From the NCBI GenBank assembly GCA_023412215.1, contig JAEYNX010000003.1, positions 1-64,000 on the forward strand: a stretch of DNA of 64,000 bases. Reading direction: 5' to 3'. Position numbers and translations under genes: made by a program. Shown one piece after another: positions 49,639-58,858 of this stretch. The notes beneath the pieces were generated by a model. The model saw nothing but the letters and a program-made list of their open reading frames with translations. It searched no databases and had not been told where the DNA came from. Numbering within the stretch: the stretch's first letter is position 1; every line of letters starts with the position of its first letter. Source of the DNA: Bacillota bacterium. GTDB taxonomy: Bacteria; Bacillota; Clostridia; Oscillospirales; Ruminococcaceae.

Positions 49639-51180
49639 ATGAAATTTCATTATAAAATTATTCTCTGCGTCATAGCGCTGGTGACGGTGCTTTTATGCCT
49701 GCTCGGCGGTTGCAGGCTTGCGGAGAATATCATCGACATGTCGGTATTCGGAAGGCATCCGTCACTGAGTGACAGTACAGCACTGTCCTCCAGCGAGGCC
49801 TCTTCCTCAGCGCCGGTGCTCAAAGAGATCACGCTTTACCCGGCGGTGGGCGCGGTAAACGAGGCGCAGCGCGAGATACTCTTAAATTATGCCGCCCAAA
49901 ACTACCGCGAGCTTTTCAACTTTCAGGTGGGGTATATCAGCGATAACAAGGTCACGTCTACCAACGTTATTCTGCCTACCGGGCATACGCTTTACGAGGA
50001 TGAGAAGGGCAGGTTTATCTTTTCCGGCGGCAGTGTGGTGTATGTAAAGGGCAGCGAAGAGACTGAAAACCTTGAAGCCCCCGACAACCCGCTGTATGAT
50101 TACAGCCTGATGCACGACGCGCTGGGTTTAAGCGGCAAACAGCTGTATGACGAAAGCGGCGTGCTGATCTCCTTTGAGGATACCGGGGCATTCACCCCGG
50201 TGAGTTCCGCCTCGGTAAGCTACAACAACATCATCTTAAACGTAAGCTTTGCCGCCGAAACGCTGGACAGCACCTCCCTGAACATCCCGCTGTCGGTGTT
50301 CGGCATGGCTACGCTTGATGATGCGAAAGCGGCATTTGCGAATGCCGAGGATGTGGTAATGATACGCAACGGGCGGTATGTGCCGGTGGTGGACAACGAC
50401 ATCCTGACGCTCTATTTTAACGGGGATAATGGCTTTTTACTGGATGTAAAATCGCTCATCCTGCCGCGTAAGCCGTCGGACGGCGGCGTTTCGCCGATGC
50501 TTGATTACTATAACCTTGAAAAGGCGGCGGCTTCCCTCTATACCAAGGCCCTCAACGAAATGGAGTTAAGCCCCGTTTTTGAGGCCAAGGATATCGTGCC
50601 CAACCAGAAGATCACGGCGTATAATTCCTTTACGGGGAAGCTTGAAGAGGTTACCCCACTGCTTACCGACGACCAGGGGCGGCTGAGCGTGTCGCTGGAG
50701 GCGCTGCATGTATTGTTTGGGGTAAACCTGGTGATGGACAACGAAACAAAGACCCTGCATGTGCTCACCGACCCGTATTACCGCAGCTTTGTGGAGGAGA
50801 TGCTGGGCGGCCAAAAGACAACCGAGCTGTTAAAAAGCATCGATGAGCAGAAGGCGGCGCCCGAGTTTTTGCAGCAACAGCAGGGGCGGATGGAAGACAC
50901 CAGTTATCTCTATGAAGCAGCGGCAGTTGTTGTCGAGAGCGGGCTGCCGGCACCTGTTGTCCGCACCCCCAAAACAGGGCAGTTCACCTACCCCGGCAGC
51001 CACACGAAGATATGGAAGTCAGGCTACGCGGGCAAATCCGAACCCGCCGACCTTTACCCCAGCATGGAAGGCGACTGGGTATGGAACAGCGAAACCGGCT
51101 TTTGGGAGGGTTCCTCGCCTTTGAGCGGCGAAAAGGCCGTATGGCACCCGAGCTACGGCGCGGCGTTTACCATTCGCTAA
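49639..51180 (+). CDS. Lipoprotein of unknown function
   Basis: 513 residues. Lipoprotein signal ends LLCLLGGC. A Ser-rich linker (DSTALSSSEASSS) leads to a large beta-rich region. The segment LSVSLEALHVLFGVNLVMDN (near 355) resembles a copper amine oxidase N-like module, a small domain seen in many Clostridia surface proteins. The C-terminal part ends with Trp-rich repeats of a WVWNSETGFWEGSS type. AATGGAGGTACTGG precedes the ATG. Specific function unknown. Confidence 0.7.
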   Translation: MKFHYKIILCVIALVTVLLCLLGGCRLAENIIDMSVFGRHPSLSDSTALSSSEASSSAPVLKEITLYPAVGAVNEAQREILLNYAAQNYRELFNFQVGYISDNKVTSTNVILPTGHTLYEDEKGRFIFSGGSVVYVKGSEETENLEAPDNPLYDYSLMHDALGLSGKQLYDESGVLISFEDTGAFTPVSSASVSYNNIILNVSFAAETLDSTSLNIPLSVFGMATLDDAKAAFANAEDVVMIRNGRYVPVVDNDILTLYFNGDNGFLLDVKSLILPRKPSDGGVSPMLDYYNLEKAAASLYTKALNEMELSPVFEAKDIVPNQKITAYNSFTGKLEEVTPLLTDDQGRLSVSLEALHVLFGVNLVMDNETKTLHVLTDPYYRSFVEEMLGGQKTTELLKSIDEQKAAPEFLQQQQGRMEDTSYLYEAAAVVVESGLPAPVVRTPKTGQFTYPGSHTKIWKSGYAGKSEPADLYPSMEGDWVWNSETGFWEGSSPLSGEKAVWHPSYGAAFTIR

Positions 51181-51317
51181 CGTATTCAACGGGAATTCGG
51201 CGGCTCACAGCCGCCCACACCGTTTTTATAACGGCGTGTTTAAAATTTGGTATAAACGGCTTTGGTAAGTATATTATTAATAGCCGTTGTTAAGGCGGGA
51301 AGGGATGGACGGTTAAG

Positions 51318-51965
51318 GTGCAATACGATTTTGATAAGAACGAGATCATTCTTTTTCAGGGAGACAGTATCACCGATACGGGCAGAAGCTATTTTCGCTT
51401 AAACAGCCTGGGGGAGGGCTACCCGCTCGCGGTGAGCCAAAAGCTTGACGCCCTGCTGCCCGACCACAACATACAGTGTTTGAACCGCGGGGTTTCGGGC
51501 AACCGACTTTCAGATATGAAGCGCCGGTTTAAGCGCGACTGCACCGAGCTTTACCCGTTTCCCACCATTGTCTCGATTTACATCGGCATCAACGATACCT
51601 GGCGGCTGTTCGATATGGGCGTCGCCAGCCCGGTGGAACGGTTTGAAGAGAACTACCGCGAGCTGCTGGATGAGGTTTTGGAGGTGCGCAGGCAAACCAA
51701 GCTGGTTCTGCTTGCCCCTTATGTACTGGAGGATACCCCCGATAAACAGCTGTGGCATGAAGACCTCGACCCGAAGCGAGAGGTGGTAAGAAGGCTTGCG
51801 GCGGAATACGGCGCCCGGTTTATTGACCTGCAGCAGGCCTTTGAGGAGGAGATGAAACGGTCGGGCGAAGGCCCGCTCCACTACACCGTAGACGGTGTAC
51901 ACCCCACTCCCATCGGCCACGCGCTGATCGCCGACCGTTGGATAGAGGCCTTTGAGGTCAGATAA
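51318..51965 (+). CDS. SGNH/GDSL hydrolase
   Basis: 215 residues from GTG 51318. LFQGDSITDTG holds the GDS nucleophile block, NRGVSGNRLSDM the Gly block, YIGINDTWR the Asn block and DGVHPTPIGH the catalytic Asp-His pair, so the esterase should be active. The best-known relatives deacetylate sugars. No signal peptide is seen, which suggests a cytoplasmic enzyme. It is followed by a methyltransferase gene after 26 bases. Confidence 0.92.
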   Translation: MQYDFDKNEIILFQGDSITDTGRSYFRLNSLGEGYPLAVSQKLDALLPDHNIQCLNRGVSGNRLSDMKRRFKRDCTELYPFPTIVSIYIGINDTWRLFDMGVASPVERFEENYRELLDEVLEVRRQTKLVLLAPYVLEDTPDKQLWHEDLDPKREVVRRLAAEYGARFIDLQQAFEEEMKRSGEGPLHYTVDGVHPTPIGHALIADRWIEAFEVR

Positions 51966-51991
51966 CCAGGAAAAGGCCAGGTATAAACGAT

Positions 51992-52792
51992 ATGAATCCA
52001 AGCTATCAATTAAACGCCGACCGCTTTAAGGGGTTTGCGCAGACCTACGACGCGGCGCGCCCCGCCATGCCCGCTTTCGTGCCCGAGGTGGTTGAACGCT
52101 ACCTGGGCGCGCGGCCCGGCACGGTGGTGGACTTAGGCTGCGGCACGGGGCTTTCCACCCTCGCGTGGCAGGGCCGCTGTGCAAGGGTGATCGGCATCGA
52201 CGCAAGCGAGGATATGCTTACAGCGGCGCGTAAACGGGAAAGCGGGATGGTTACCTTTATCAAGGCTTTCTCACACGATACGGGGCTTGAGGCGGCCACG
52301 GCCGACGCGGTGGTATGCTCGCAGTCCTTTCACTGGATGAACCCGCAGGATACCTTGAAAGAGGTCGATCGCATCCTAAAGCCCGGCGGGGTGTTCGCCA
52401 CGGTGGATAACGACTGGCCGCCGGTGTGCGGTGTCGCGGCGGAGTTTGCCTACCAAAGGCTCATAGAGCGGGTGAGGGAACTGGAGCGCACCCACCCCGT
52501 TATCAAAGAGGGCTTTGTGCGCATCAATAAGAATGAGCATCTGAACAATATAAAGCAGAGCGGATACTTCCGCTACGCGCGCGAACTGGTGTTCGCGAAC
52601 CGCGAGCAGTGCGACGCCGCGCGCATGCTAGGGCTTGCCCTGAGCCAGGGCGGGCTGCAGGCAGTGCTTAAGCACGTCCCCGAGGAGATTGCACAGCAGA
52701 TGGAGGAGTTTAGAGCAGCCGTTACGACTGCCTTCCAAGACGCGGTTTTACCGGCAGACTTTTGCTACCGCATGAGGATCGGTGTAAAATAG
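51992..52792 (+). CDS. Class I SAM-dependent methyltransferase
   Basis: 266 residues with VVDLGCGTGLSTLAWQGRCA (motif I), VIGIDASEDM and ADAVVCSQSFHWMNPQDTLK, then LKPGGVFATVDND. That is the pattern of the Methyltransf_11/UbiE-type family. The substrate is not deducible. Tight spacing suggests co-transcription with the hydrolase gene. Confidence 0.9.
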   Translation: MNPSYQLNADRFKGFAQTYDAARPAMPAFVPEVVERYLGARPGTVVDLGCGTGLSTLAWQGRCARVIGIDASEDMLTAARKRESGMVTFIKAFSHDTGLEAATADAVVCSQSFHWMNPQDTLKEVDRILKPGGVFATVDNDWPPVCGVAAEFAYQRLIERVRELERTHPVIKEGFVRINKNEHLNNIKQSGYFRYARELVFANREQCDAARMLGLALSQGGLQAVLKHVPEEIAQQMEEFRAAVTTAFQDAVLPADFCYRMRIGVK

Positions 52793-52892
52793 CCTAAACA
52801 TTCTAGTAAGTGGGTGACAGCGTGAAAAGCAGCAGAATAGGCAAAGAGTTCTGACGGTTATACTCCTTATCTTTGGCGTTCTGGCCCTTGCC

Positions 52893-53510
52893 TTGGGCGG
52901 CCTGTTTGCTAAACAGGCCGTTTTGGATGCCGTAATGAACGACGACATCAGTGTGGTATATCAGAACCCCCAATACCAAGACCCTGTTCGAGTGGAAGGG
53001 GTCGCGGTCATTACACAAAAAGTAAGCTGCGGGTACGCTTGCATCGAGATGCTTTCGCGATGGGCGGGCAGCCCCATAACGGAGGATGAGCTCTTTGAAC
53101 AAAACGGCGGCACCATCGTTACCGCCACTGAACAAGGCTTCTGTAAGGAGTTAAACCTTCGCTTGCCACAGTTTACTGCCGCCATGCAAGCGAATTTAAA
53201 GAATACGCAGTTCATTGATGAGGCTTACGACAGTCTTGTGGCAGGAAAGCCGGTGCCGTTTCAGTTTGCCGCGCTTTACAGGAGTGGCGACACCGCGGTA
53301 TGGACGCTGCATTATGCGATCATCACCGGCATGGATATCCCAAACGACAAGATTACCATATGCAACCCCTACGGCTATGAAGAAACCTATACAGTAAAGG
53401 ATTTTCTAAAGGCTACCCGGTACGAAAGCTACGAAAACATGGAATTCTATTTTAAGCTGGCGTTTGCGGCCGGATATTTTCATAAAAACACCTTATACTT
53501 ATTCAATTAG
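52893..53510 (+). CDS. Secreted C39-like cysteine peptidase, broken or unusual start
   Basis: The frame is open from 52818 and reads VLTVILLIFGVLALALGGLF before the first possible start, TTG 52893. A signal anchor thus lies upstream of any normal start in this frame. GTG 52822 opens another frame that would lead in after a one-base slip near 52850. The mature part has VSCGYACIEML (Cys nucleophile), TLHYAIITGMD (His) and TICNPYGYEE, the C39-like family pattern (PF13529). Either a frameshift mutation at the 5' end or a CTG start. Confidence 0.65.
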   Translation: MGGLFAKQAVLDAVMNDDISVVYQNPQYQDPVRVEGVAVITQKVSCGYACIEMLSRWAGSPITEDELFEQNGGTIVTATEQGFCKELNLRLPQFTAAMQANLKNTQFIDEAYDSLVAGKPVPFQFAALYRSGDTAVWTLHYAIITGMDIPNDKITICNPYGYEETYTVKDFLKATRYESYENMEFYFKLAFAAGYFHKNTLYLFN

Positions 53511-53615
53511 AAATATAGATAAAATTCGAGCGAAAGGCCCAATTTATGCCTTTTGTAAAGAATTTTTACGTTATATTTCTTGTTGGAATTAGTATTATAT
53601 ACCATGATATAAAGC

Positions 53616-53641
53616 GGGGCGCCGAGCAAAATCGGCGCCCC
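53616..53641. terminator. GC-rich hairpin between converging genes
   Basis: Perfect 10-base-pair stem GGGGCGCCGA/TCGGCGCCCC with loop GCAAAA lies between the C39-like and phosphoesterase genes. T runs are weak on both sides. Confidence 0.7.
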
Positions 53642-53650
53642 GTCTGGCTG

Positions 53651-54595
53651 CTATTCGGCTTTTAGCGTAATCACCGCAAGCTCCGGCTGGTTGAAGATGC
53701 GGTAGGGCACCGTAGCCCCGCCGAGGCCGCGGCCCACAATCATGCGGGAATCGCCCTTTTCAAACAGCCCCGCGTCGTAACGCACCATATCGGTGGTGGA
53801 GGCAAAGCGCGTCAGCAGCCCCCCGTAAAGGGGCAGGCGAATGATGCCGCCGTGCTCATGCCCGGCGAGCACGAGGTCGGCCCCCCACGCGGCATAGGCC
53901 GCAAACTTGCCGGGGTTATGGGTCAGCAGAATAGTAAAGCGGCCCTGTTCAGGCGCGCCTAAAACCTTTTGTATATCCTCTTTAAAATACCGCTCGGGGG
54001 TGGGAAAGAACGAACGCAAAAGGCTCTGCCCTTTAGCGGGCATATAGAATAGGTACGGCAGGTTCAGGCCGTACAGGTTAATGGAGTCCTCCCCGATGGT
54101 AAGGGGCACCTTTTCCCCCGCAATCACGCGGGCGCCCGCGGCCTCAACGGCGCACTGGTAGGTGAATTCGATGTTCGAAAGGTCGTATCGGCGCTGCTCG
54201 TGGTTGCCGTACACCATATATACCGGGTATTTTGCGGAGAGCTTTTTACAAAGCGCCAGAAATACCTGCCCGGTATCGGCCTTATCGCTGCCCTTTAGGG
54301 TGTCGCCGTCTATCAGCACCGCATCGGGTGCGGCATCCTCCACCGCGTTTAGCAGCTCGATATTATCGGGGCCGAACTCCTTGCTGTGCAGGTCGGTAAT
54401 CAACGCAAGGGTGTAGCCGTCAAACGAGGCGGGCAGCTTTGGGCTTGCTACCTCAAACCGGTCGGTGACAAGCACGTCGTTCTGCTCACGCAGAAAGGGC
54501 GGCAGCAGCACCGCCGCGAGTATCGCCAGCAGCACCGCCGCAATAGCAGCGTCCGTCAGCCGCTGTATCAGCCGCTTGTTATTCTTAACCGTCAC
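53651..54595 (-). CDS. Membrane-anchored metallophosphoesterase
   Basis: 314 residues. A membrane helix (about 15-33) precedes the calcineurin-like domain: LALITDLHSK (D-x-H), VLIDGDTLKG (G-D), YMVYGNHEQRR (G-N-H-E), and LVLAGHEHGG (G-H-x-H). YkuE-like enzymes act on phosphodiesters or UDP-lipids at the membrane outside. All metal ligands are present, so it should be active. Confidence 0.9.
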   Translation of the reverse strand: MTVKNNKRLIQRLTDAAIAAVLLAILAAVLLPPFLREQNDVLVTDRFEVASPKLPASFDGYTLALITDLHSKEFGPDNIELLNAVEDAAPDAVLIDGDTLKGSDKADTGQVFLALCKKLSAKYPVYMVYGNHEQRRYDLSNIEFTYQCAVEAAGARVIAGEKVPLTIGEDSINLYGLNLPYLFYMPAKGQSLLRSFFPTPERYFKEDIQKVLGAPEQGRFTILLTHNPGKFAAYAAWGADLVLAGHEHGGIIRLPLYGGLLTRFASTTDMVRYDAGLFEKGDSRMIVGRGLGGATVPYRIFNQPELAVITLKAE

Positions 54596-54668
54596 GGTTA
54601 CGCCTCCTTTTTTTCATCGATATCGCACGCCGATCCGCCTATTGCCTAAACGGGGTAAAGGGTATACA

Positions 54669-55487
54669 ATGATTAAAATAAACTGGAAAGGGTTGAAGAT
54701 GATTATGGGAAAACTTGCCGCACTTGGTTTTAACGCTTTTGCTCAGCCCTACTCCATAGATATGCACACGCGGGTCACCGCCATGACAGGGATGAGAAGC
54801 CCGAGGGTGCTGCTGATTCCGCTGTGCAGCAACGACAACGAAGGCTATGTCCATGCCTTTACCGCCCTTTATAAAAATCATCTGGGCTGTACCGTCGACG
54901 TGCTGCCGCTCGCAAACTCGGAGCCCGGGAAGACGGAACTGGACACGCTGTTTGAGAAGGCCCAGCTGATCTTTATAGGAGGCGGGCCCAATTTCAGTGC
55001 CATCAGCCGCATTAAAAAAACAGGCGTCGGCGAGCGCATCAGCGCGACTTTTAAGCGGGGAATACCGGTAGCGGGGGAAGGCACCGGCGCCGTCTTCCTG
55101 TTCGAGGGCGGCTATATCGACGCCGTGGTCGGCCTTGGCACCGATAACCCCATCGTTATTACCGCGCAGGGCCTCGGCCTTGCAAACGGCCTGCTCTGCC
55201 CGGGGTATGAGCTGGAAGAGCGCCAGCAGGGCTTTGCTCTCTCCATGCTGGGCAGCGAGAACACCGGCCTTGCCCTGTGCAGCGGCTGCGCGCTTTTTAT
55301 AGACGGCAGAAGCTATACGACGCCCGCCTTCGCCGAAACTCAGGGCTTTTTCAGGGTTTTGGGCCACGAGGGCTATGCAGACGTATCCAGCCAGTTCAGC
55401 GAGCAGCCCATGCCGCTCAAGGCGCTGTATAAAGCGGGTGACGAAACACTGGTGCTGGAGGACTACGAAGCGCATAGAAGGAAATAA
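54669..55487 (+). CDS. Peptidase S51 (cyanophycinase/peptidase E-like), altered nucleophile
   Basis: 272 residues from ATG 54669; a later ATG within the first 13 codons is possible. LIFIGGGPNFS matches the G-G-x-N/D-x-F block of the family. Where the family has G-x-S-A-G-A, this protein has GEGTGAVFL (136-144), so the catalytic Ser is replaced by Gly, with Thr next to it. It may be inactive or use another residue. No signal peptide. Confidence 0.75.
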   Translation: MIKINWKGLKMIMGKLAALGFNAFAQPYSIDMHTRVTAMTGMRSPRVLLIPLCSNDNEGYVHAFTALYKNHLGCTVDVLPLANSEPGKTELDTLFEKAQLIFIGGGPNFSAISRIKKTGVGERISATFKRGIPVAGEGTGAVFLFEGGYIDAVVGLGTDNPIVITAQGLGLANGLLCPGYELEERQQGFALSMLGSENTGLALCSGCALFIDGRSYTTPAFAETQGFFRVLGHEGYADVSSQFSEQPMPLKALYKAGDETLVLEDYEAHRRK

Positions 55488-55546
55488 AACGGTGAAGACT
55501 CCTACCAGAGGATGGAATCTCCGGCGTGCCCTTCAGATAATAAAAA

Positions 55547-55568
55547 ACTACCCGCCAAAACGGGTAGT
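55547..55568 (-). terminator. Terminator of rpmB
   Basis: ACTACCCG/CGGGTAGT stem with a 6-base loop, followed on the minus strand by six T. Confidence 0.85.
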
Positions 55569-55604
55569 ATTTTACTGAAATATAACAGGTAAGCCCACAG
55601 TCGA

Positions 55605-55793
55605 TTAAACCGCGCGGGTAACCTTGTTTGAGCGCAGGCAACGGGAGCATGCATAGATGTGGCAGGGACTACCGTTTACAATTGCCTTTACGCGCTTGAT
55701 ATTGGGCTTCCAAGTTCTATTGGAGCGTCTATGTGAGTGGGAAACCTTTATACCAAAAGTAACACCTTTTCCGCAGATATCGCATTTTGCCAT
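55605..55793 (-). CDS. rpmB: Ribosomal protein bL28
   Basis: 62 residues, MAKCDICGKGVTFGIKVSHS onward, then RRSNRTWKPNIKRVK. It has the four Cys of the zinc-binding form (C4, C7, and two in YACSRCLRS). GGAGGTGCTGCACC precedes the ATG. It is a single-gene unit with its own terminator. Confidence 0.97.
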   Translation of the reverse strand: MAKCDICGKGVTFGIKVSHSHRRSNRTWKPNIKRVKAIVNGSPCHIYACSRCLRSNKVTRAV

Positions 55794-55995
55794 GGTGCAG
55801 CACCTCCTTTACAATCCTACGAAAAGTCAACAGAAATATATTATCAAATAATTTTCAGAAAATCAAGCTTTTTAAACAAATTATTTTGAAGCCCTAAACA
55901 AAATATGAATGCCCTTGTGTTTTACCCGTTTACAATCTATAATAATTTTATGGTAAAATACATCTTTTTAATATACAACCAATGGGGGTTATTTT

Positions 55996-56661
55996 TTGTT
56001 TGACTTTTCATCCGGCCGCCTTTTGCAGCTGGCGATCCAGCTTTTAGCGGTTGTGGCCATACTGCCCATCCATGAGTTTGCCCACGCCTATATCGCCGAT
56101 AAGCTCGGCGACACCACGCCGCGCCAGCTGGGAAGGCTGACGATCAACCCGCTTCACCATCTCGACCTGATCGGCACCGTCTGCCTGATCTTTACGGGCT
56201 TTGGCTGGGCGAAGCCTGTGCCGGTAAACCCGGGCGCGTTTAGAAACCCCAAGCGCGGCATGGCTGTTGTCGCGGCCGCGGGGCCGATCTCCAACATCCT
56301 GCTGGCGCTTGTCTATATGATTGTAGGGAAGGTTATCCTGTTTACTTTTGGCGACGCATCGGTGGTAGGGTATTACCTTGTTCAGATCTTCGATATCCTC
56401 ACCTTCATCAGCATATCATTGGGCGTATTTAACCTTTTGCCCATCCCGCCGCTCGACGGCTCACGCATCGCGGGGTTGTTTTTGCCCGACAGGGCCTACT
56501 ACGCCATTATGAAGTACGAACGCTTCATCATGCTCGCGGTTTTTCTGCTGCTGTTTACAGGGATTCTTTCCCGCCCCTTGAATGTGGTAAACAACTTGGT
56601 CTATCGTCTGCTCGATTTCCTCACCCTGCCCATCAATATGCTCGCGGGGCTGATTGGCTAG
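55996..56661 (+). CDS. Site-2 protease family membrane protein (M50)
   Basis: 221 residues from TTG 55996. ILPIHEFAHAYIADKLGD contains the HExxH zinc motif and LLPIPPLDGSRI the conserved L-x-P-L-D-G. Six membrane helices are likely. Such small M50 proteins in Clostridia are commonly next to scpA and resemble rhomboid-like YwhC family members. The substrate is unknown; cleavage of membrane anti-sigma factors or signal peptides is a known role of relatives. Confidence 0.92.
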   Translation: MFDFSSGRLLQLAIQLLAVVAILPIHEFAHAYIADKLGDTTPRQLGRLTINPLHHLDLIGTVCLIFTGFGWAKPVPVNPGAFRNPKRGMAVVAAAGPISNILLALVYMIVGKVILFTFGDASVVGYYLVQIFDILTFISISLGVFNLLPIPPLDGSRIAGLFLPDRAYYAIMKYERFIMLAVFLLLFTGILSRPLNVVNNLVYRLLDFLTLPINMLAGLIG

Positions 56662-56703
56662 GGGATGCCCCCTCCCACTACGGCGAAGGAGGAATGCTTG
56701 AGC

Positions 56704-57462
56704 ATGGAAAAAATTTCGTTTAAGCTCGAAAGCTTCGAGGGCCCGCTCGACCTGTTATTATACCTCATCTCCAAGCACAAGCTCAACATCTACGACATCT
56801 CGATCTTTGAGCTGGTTACGCAGTATTCCGAGTATATCTCGATGATGCGCCGCGAGGATATGGAGATAGCGAGCGAGTTTTTAGAGATGGCCGCAAGGCT
56901 GGTGCACATTAAGTCGGCGATGCTGCTGCCCCGCCACGACGAGGGCGAGCAGTTAAAGCAGGAGCTGACGGGCCAGCTGCTGGAATATGCCATGATCAAG
57001 CGCGTGGCGGCGGAGCTTGCGGGGAGCTATGTGGGCAGCGCCGTATTTGCGGCAAAGCCCGCCGTCATCGAGATCGACGAAACCTATCGCTTTACCCACG
57101 ATGTACGGGAGCTGGTGAAGGCCTATGCGGGCGTTTCAGGCAAGAGCCTGCGCCGCCTGCCGCCGCCGGTTTCGGCCTTTTCGGGCATTGTGCAGCGCCG
57201 GGTGGTATCGGTGGCCTCCAAGATCATCTATGTGATGCGCAGGCTGTATAAGCAGACCAACGTGCGCTTCCGCTCGCTCTTCGAGGAGGCGGGCGACCGC
57301 AGCGAGCTGGTCGCCACCTTTCTGGCGGTGCTCGAGCTTGTGAAGTCCGGCCGCGTGATGGTAGACGACAGCTGCCAGGAGGTTCGGTTCGTCAACACGG
57401 GCAAGCAGCCGGAGGAGACCCCCGCCGAGGAAGACGCGCAAAAGACCCTTACCCTTGTGTGA
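56704..57462 (+). CDS. scpA: Segregation and condensation protein ScpA
   Basis: 252 residues from ATG 56704, ten bases after AAGGAGG. LESFEGPLDLLLYLISKHKL followed by NIYDISI is the ScpA (kleisin) signature, and the C-terminal winged helix (SLFEEAGDRSELVATFLAVL) is present. With ScpB and SMC it compacts and separates chromosomes. The gene follows the M50 gene by 42 bases and precedes scpB. Confidence 0.97.
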   Translation: MEKISFKLESFEGPLDLLLYLISKHKLNIYDISIFELVTQYSEYISMMRREDMEIASEFLEMAARLVHIKSAMLLPRHDEGEQLKQELTGQLLEYAMIKRVAAELAGSYVGSAVFAAKPAVIEIDETYRFTHDVRELVKAYAGVSGKSLRRLPPPVSAFSGIVQRRVVSVASKIIYVMRRLYKQTNVRFRSLFEEAGDRSELVATFLAVLELVKSGRVMVDDSCQEVRFVNTGKQPEETPAEEDAQKTLTLV

Positions 57463-57497
57463 GCAGGGATATTATTTGATGGCTTCGGGAGTGACAT

Positions 57498-58082
57498 ATG
57501 GATATCAGAGAGCTTGAAAACCGGGTAGAGGCAGTGCTGTTTGCAAGCGGTGACGCGGTGGAGGAAGAAAAGCTTTGCGAGGCGCTTGAAATACCCCCCA
57601 AGGACCTTGAACGTGTGCTCTACTCGCTCGGCGACCGTTTGGAGGGCACCGCGTTTATGGTGTTAAAGCTCGGCACGGCCTACCAGCTTTGCACCCGCCC
57701 GCAGTACGGGCCCTTTATTCAAAAGGCGCTGGACGCGAGCCGGAACGTGCAGCTTTCACAGGCGGCCATGGAGGTTTTGGCGATTGTCGCCTACAACCAG
57801 CCCGTGACCAAAAGCTTTGTGGAGCAGGTGCGCGGGGTAGACAGCTCGGGTGTTATGGCAAACCTTGCCGCCAAGGCACTTATCGAGGAGGCGGGCAGGC
57901 TGGATTTGCCGGGGCGTCCGCTCTCATACCGCACCACCCCCAACTTTTTGCGGTGCTTTGGGTTGGAATCACTCGAGGGCCTGCCACCCATCTCGCACGA
58001 CGGCGTACCGCTGCCGGACGAGGATACTGAGGCGCAGGACGATACGCTGCAAACCGAGCTTGCGGCGGTGCTGGAGGAGTAA
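57498..58082 (+). CDS. scpB: Segregation and condensation protein ScpB
   Basis: 194 residues with two winged-helix units: ELENRVEAVLFASGDAVEEE and QAAMEVLAIVAYNQPVTKSF, then VEQVRGVDSSGVM. It partners ScpA in the SMC complex. A long acidic C-terminal tail follows, as usual. It is 35 bases after scpA. Confidence 0.97.
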   Translation: MDIRELENRVEAVLFASGDAVEEEKLCEALEIPPKDLERVLYSLGDRLEGTAFMVLKLGTAYQLCTRPQYGPFIQKALDASRNVQLSQAAMEVLAIVAYNQPVTKSFVEQVRGVDSSGVMANLAAKALIEEAGRLDLPGRPLSYRTTPNFLRCFGLESLEGLPPISHDGVPLPDEDTEAQDDTLQTELAAVLEE

Positions 58083-58107
58083 ACGCTTATGCGAGGGAGG
58101 CAAAGAA

Positions 58108-58764
58108 GTGACGGGATGGATCATATTCGGCGCGATCGTCGCGCTTATTTTGGTTATCCTTTTCATCCCCGTGCAGACACTTATCGAGTATAAAGACGAT
58201 ACGCTTTATGTCATGGCGCGTTACGCCTTCGTGCGCTACCGCCTCCTTCCCGCAGACCCAAAGCAGGCTGCCGAGCGTGAGCAAAAAAAGCTTAAGAAGG
58301 AGCAGCGCGAGGCGGCCAAGGGCAAACCGTCTGCCGCGAAAAAAGAGCCCGAAAAGCGAACTCTCTCCGAAACCATTGGGATGGTCAGGGACATCCTTGA
58401 ATCGCTCCATACGTCGCTTCGCCATATCCTTAAGCGGGTCAAGCTCACCGATATTGCCTTCTATATGAAGACCGTGGGGGAGAACCCCGCCGAAACCGCT
58501 GTGGAGGTTGGCCGCGTAAACGCCTATGTTTACGGCTGTTACGCGTTCTTGATAAATTTCTTTCAGGTAAGTGACCCCGATATTCTTATAACTCCCGATT
58601 ATTATGGAGAAAAAAGCCAAACCTATTTTAGAATCACCATCGGGATAACACCTGCGGCAGCGCTTCGGGCCTCCCTTACATTCGGTTGGAAGCTGATCGC
58701 GCTGCTGGTATTTAAGAAGCTTATCGGCAAGAATGTGGAGAAAACCGTAAAGCAGGCGCAATGA
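58108..58764 (+). CDS. DUF2953 membrane protein
   Basis: 218 residues from GTG 58108 after GGGAGGCAAAGAA. An N-terminal helix (WIIFGAIVALILVILFIPVQ) is followed by a Lys/Glu-rich charged segment (about 55-85) and a helical C-terminal domain with FRITIGITPAAALRASLTFG. DUF2953 genes lie between scpB and ytfJ in many spore formers. Function unknown. Confidence 0.88.
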   Translation: MTGWIIFGAIVALILVILFIPVQTLIEYKDDTLYVMARYAFVRYRLLPADPKQAAEREQKKLKKEQREAAKGKPSAAKKEPEKRTLSETIGMVRDILESLHTSLRHILKRVKLTDIAFYMKTVGENPAETAVEVGRVNAYVYGCYAFLINFFQVSDPDILITPDYYGEKSQTYFRITIGITPAAALRASLTFGWKLIALLVFKKLIGKNVEKTVKQAQ

Positions 58765-58858
58765 GACGCTAGCGGTATCGCTTTTAATAGGGTTTATGCC
58801 TTTGCATTTACGTTGACGCGTTGGGCGTAAACCGATCAAGAAAGGATATGAAAGTAAG

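Noticed and set aside
54639..55475. 278-codon open frame on the minus strand
   Set aside because: Antisense shadow of the S51-like gene, which has clear family motifs on the other strand.
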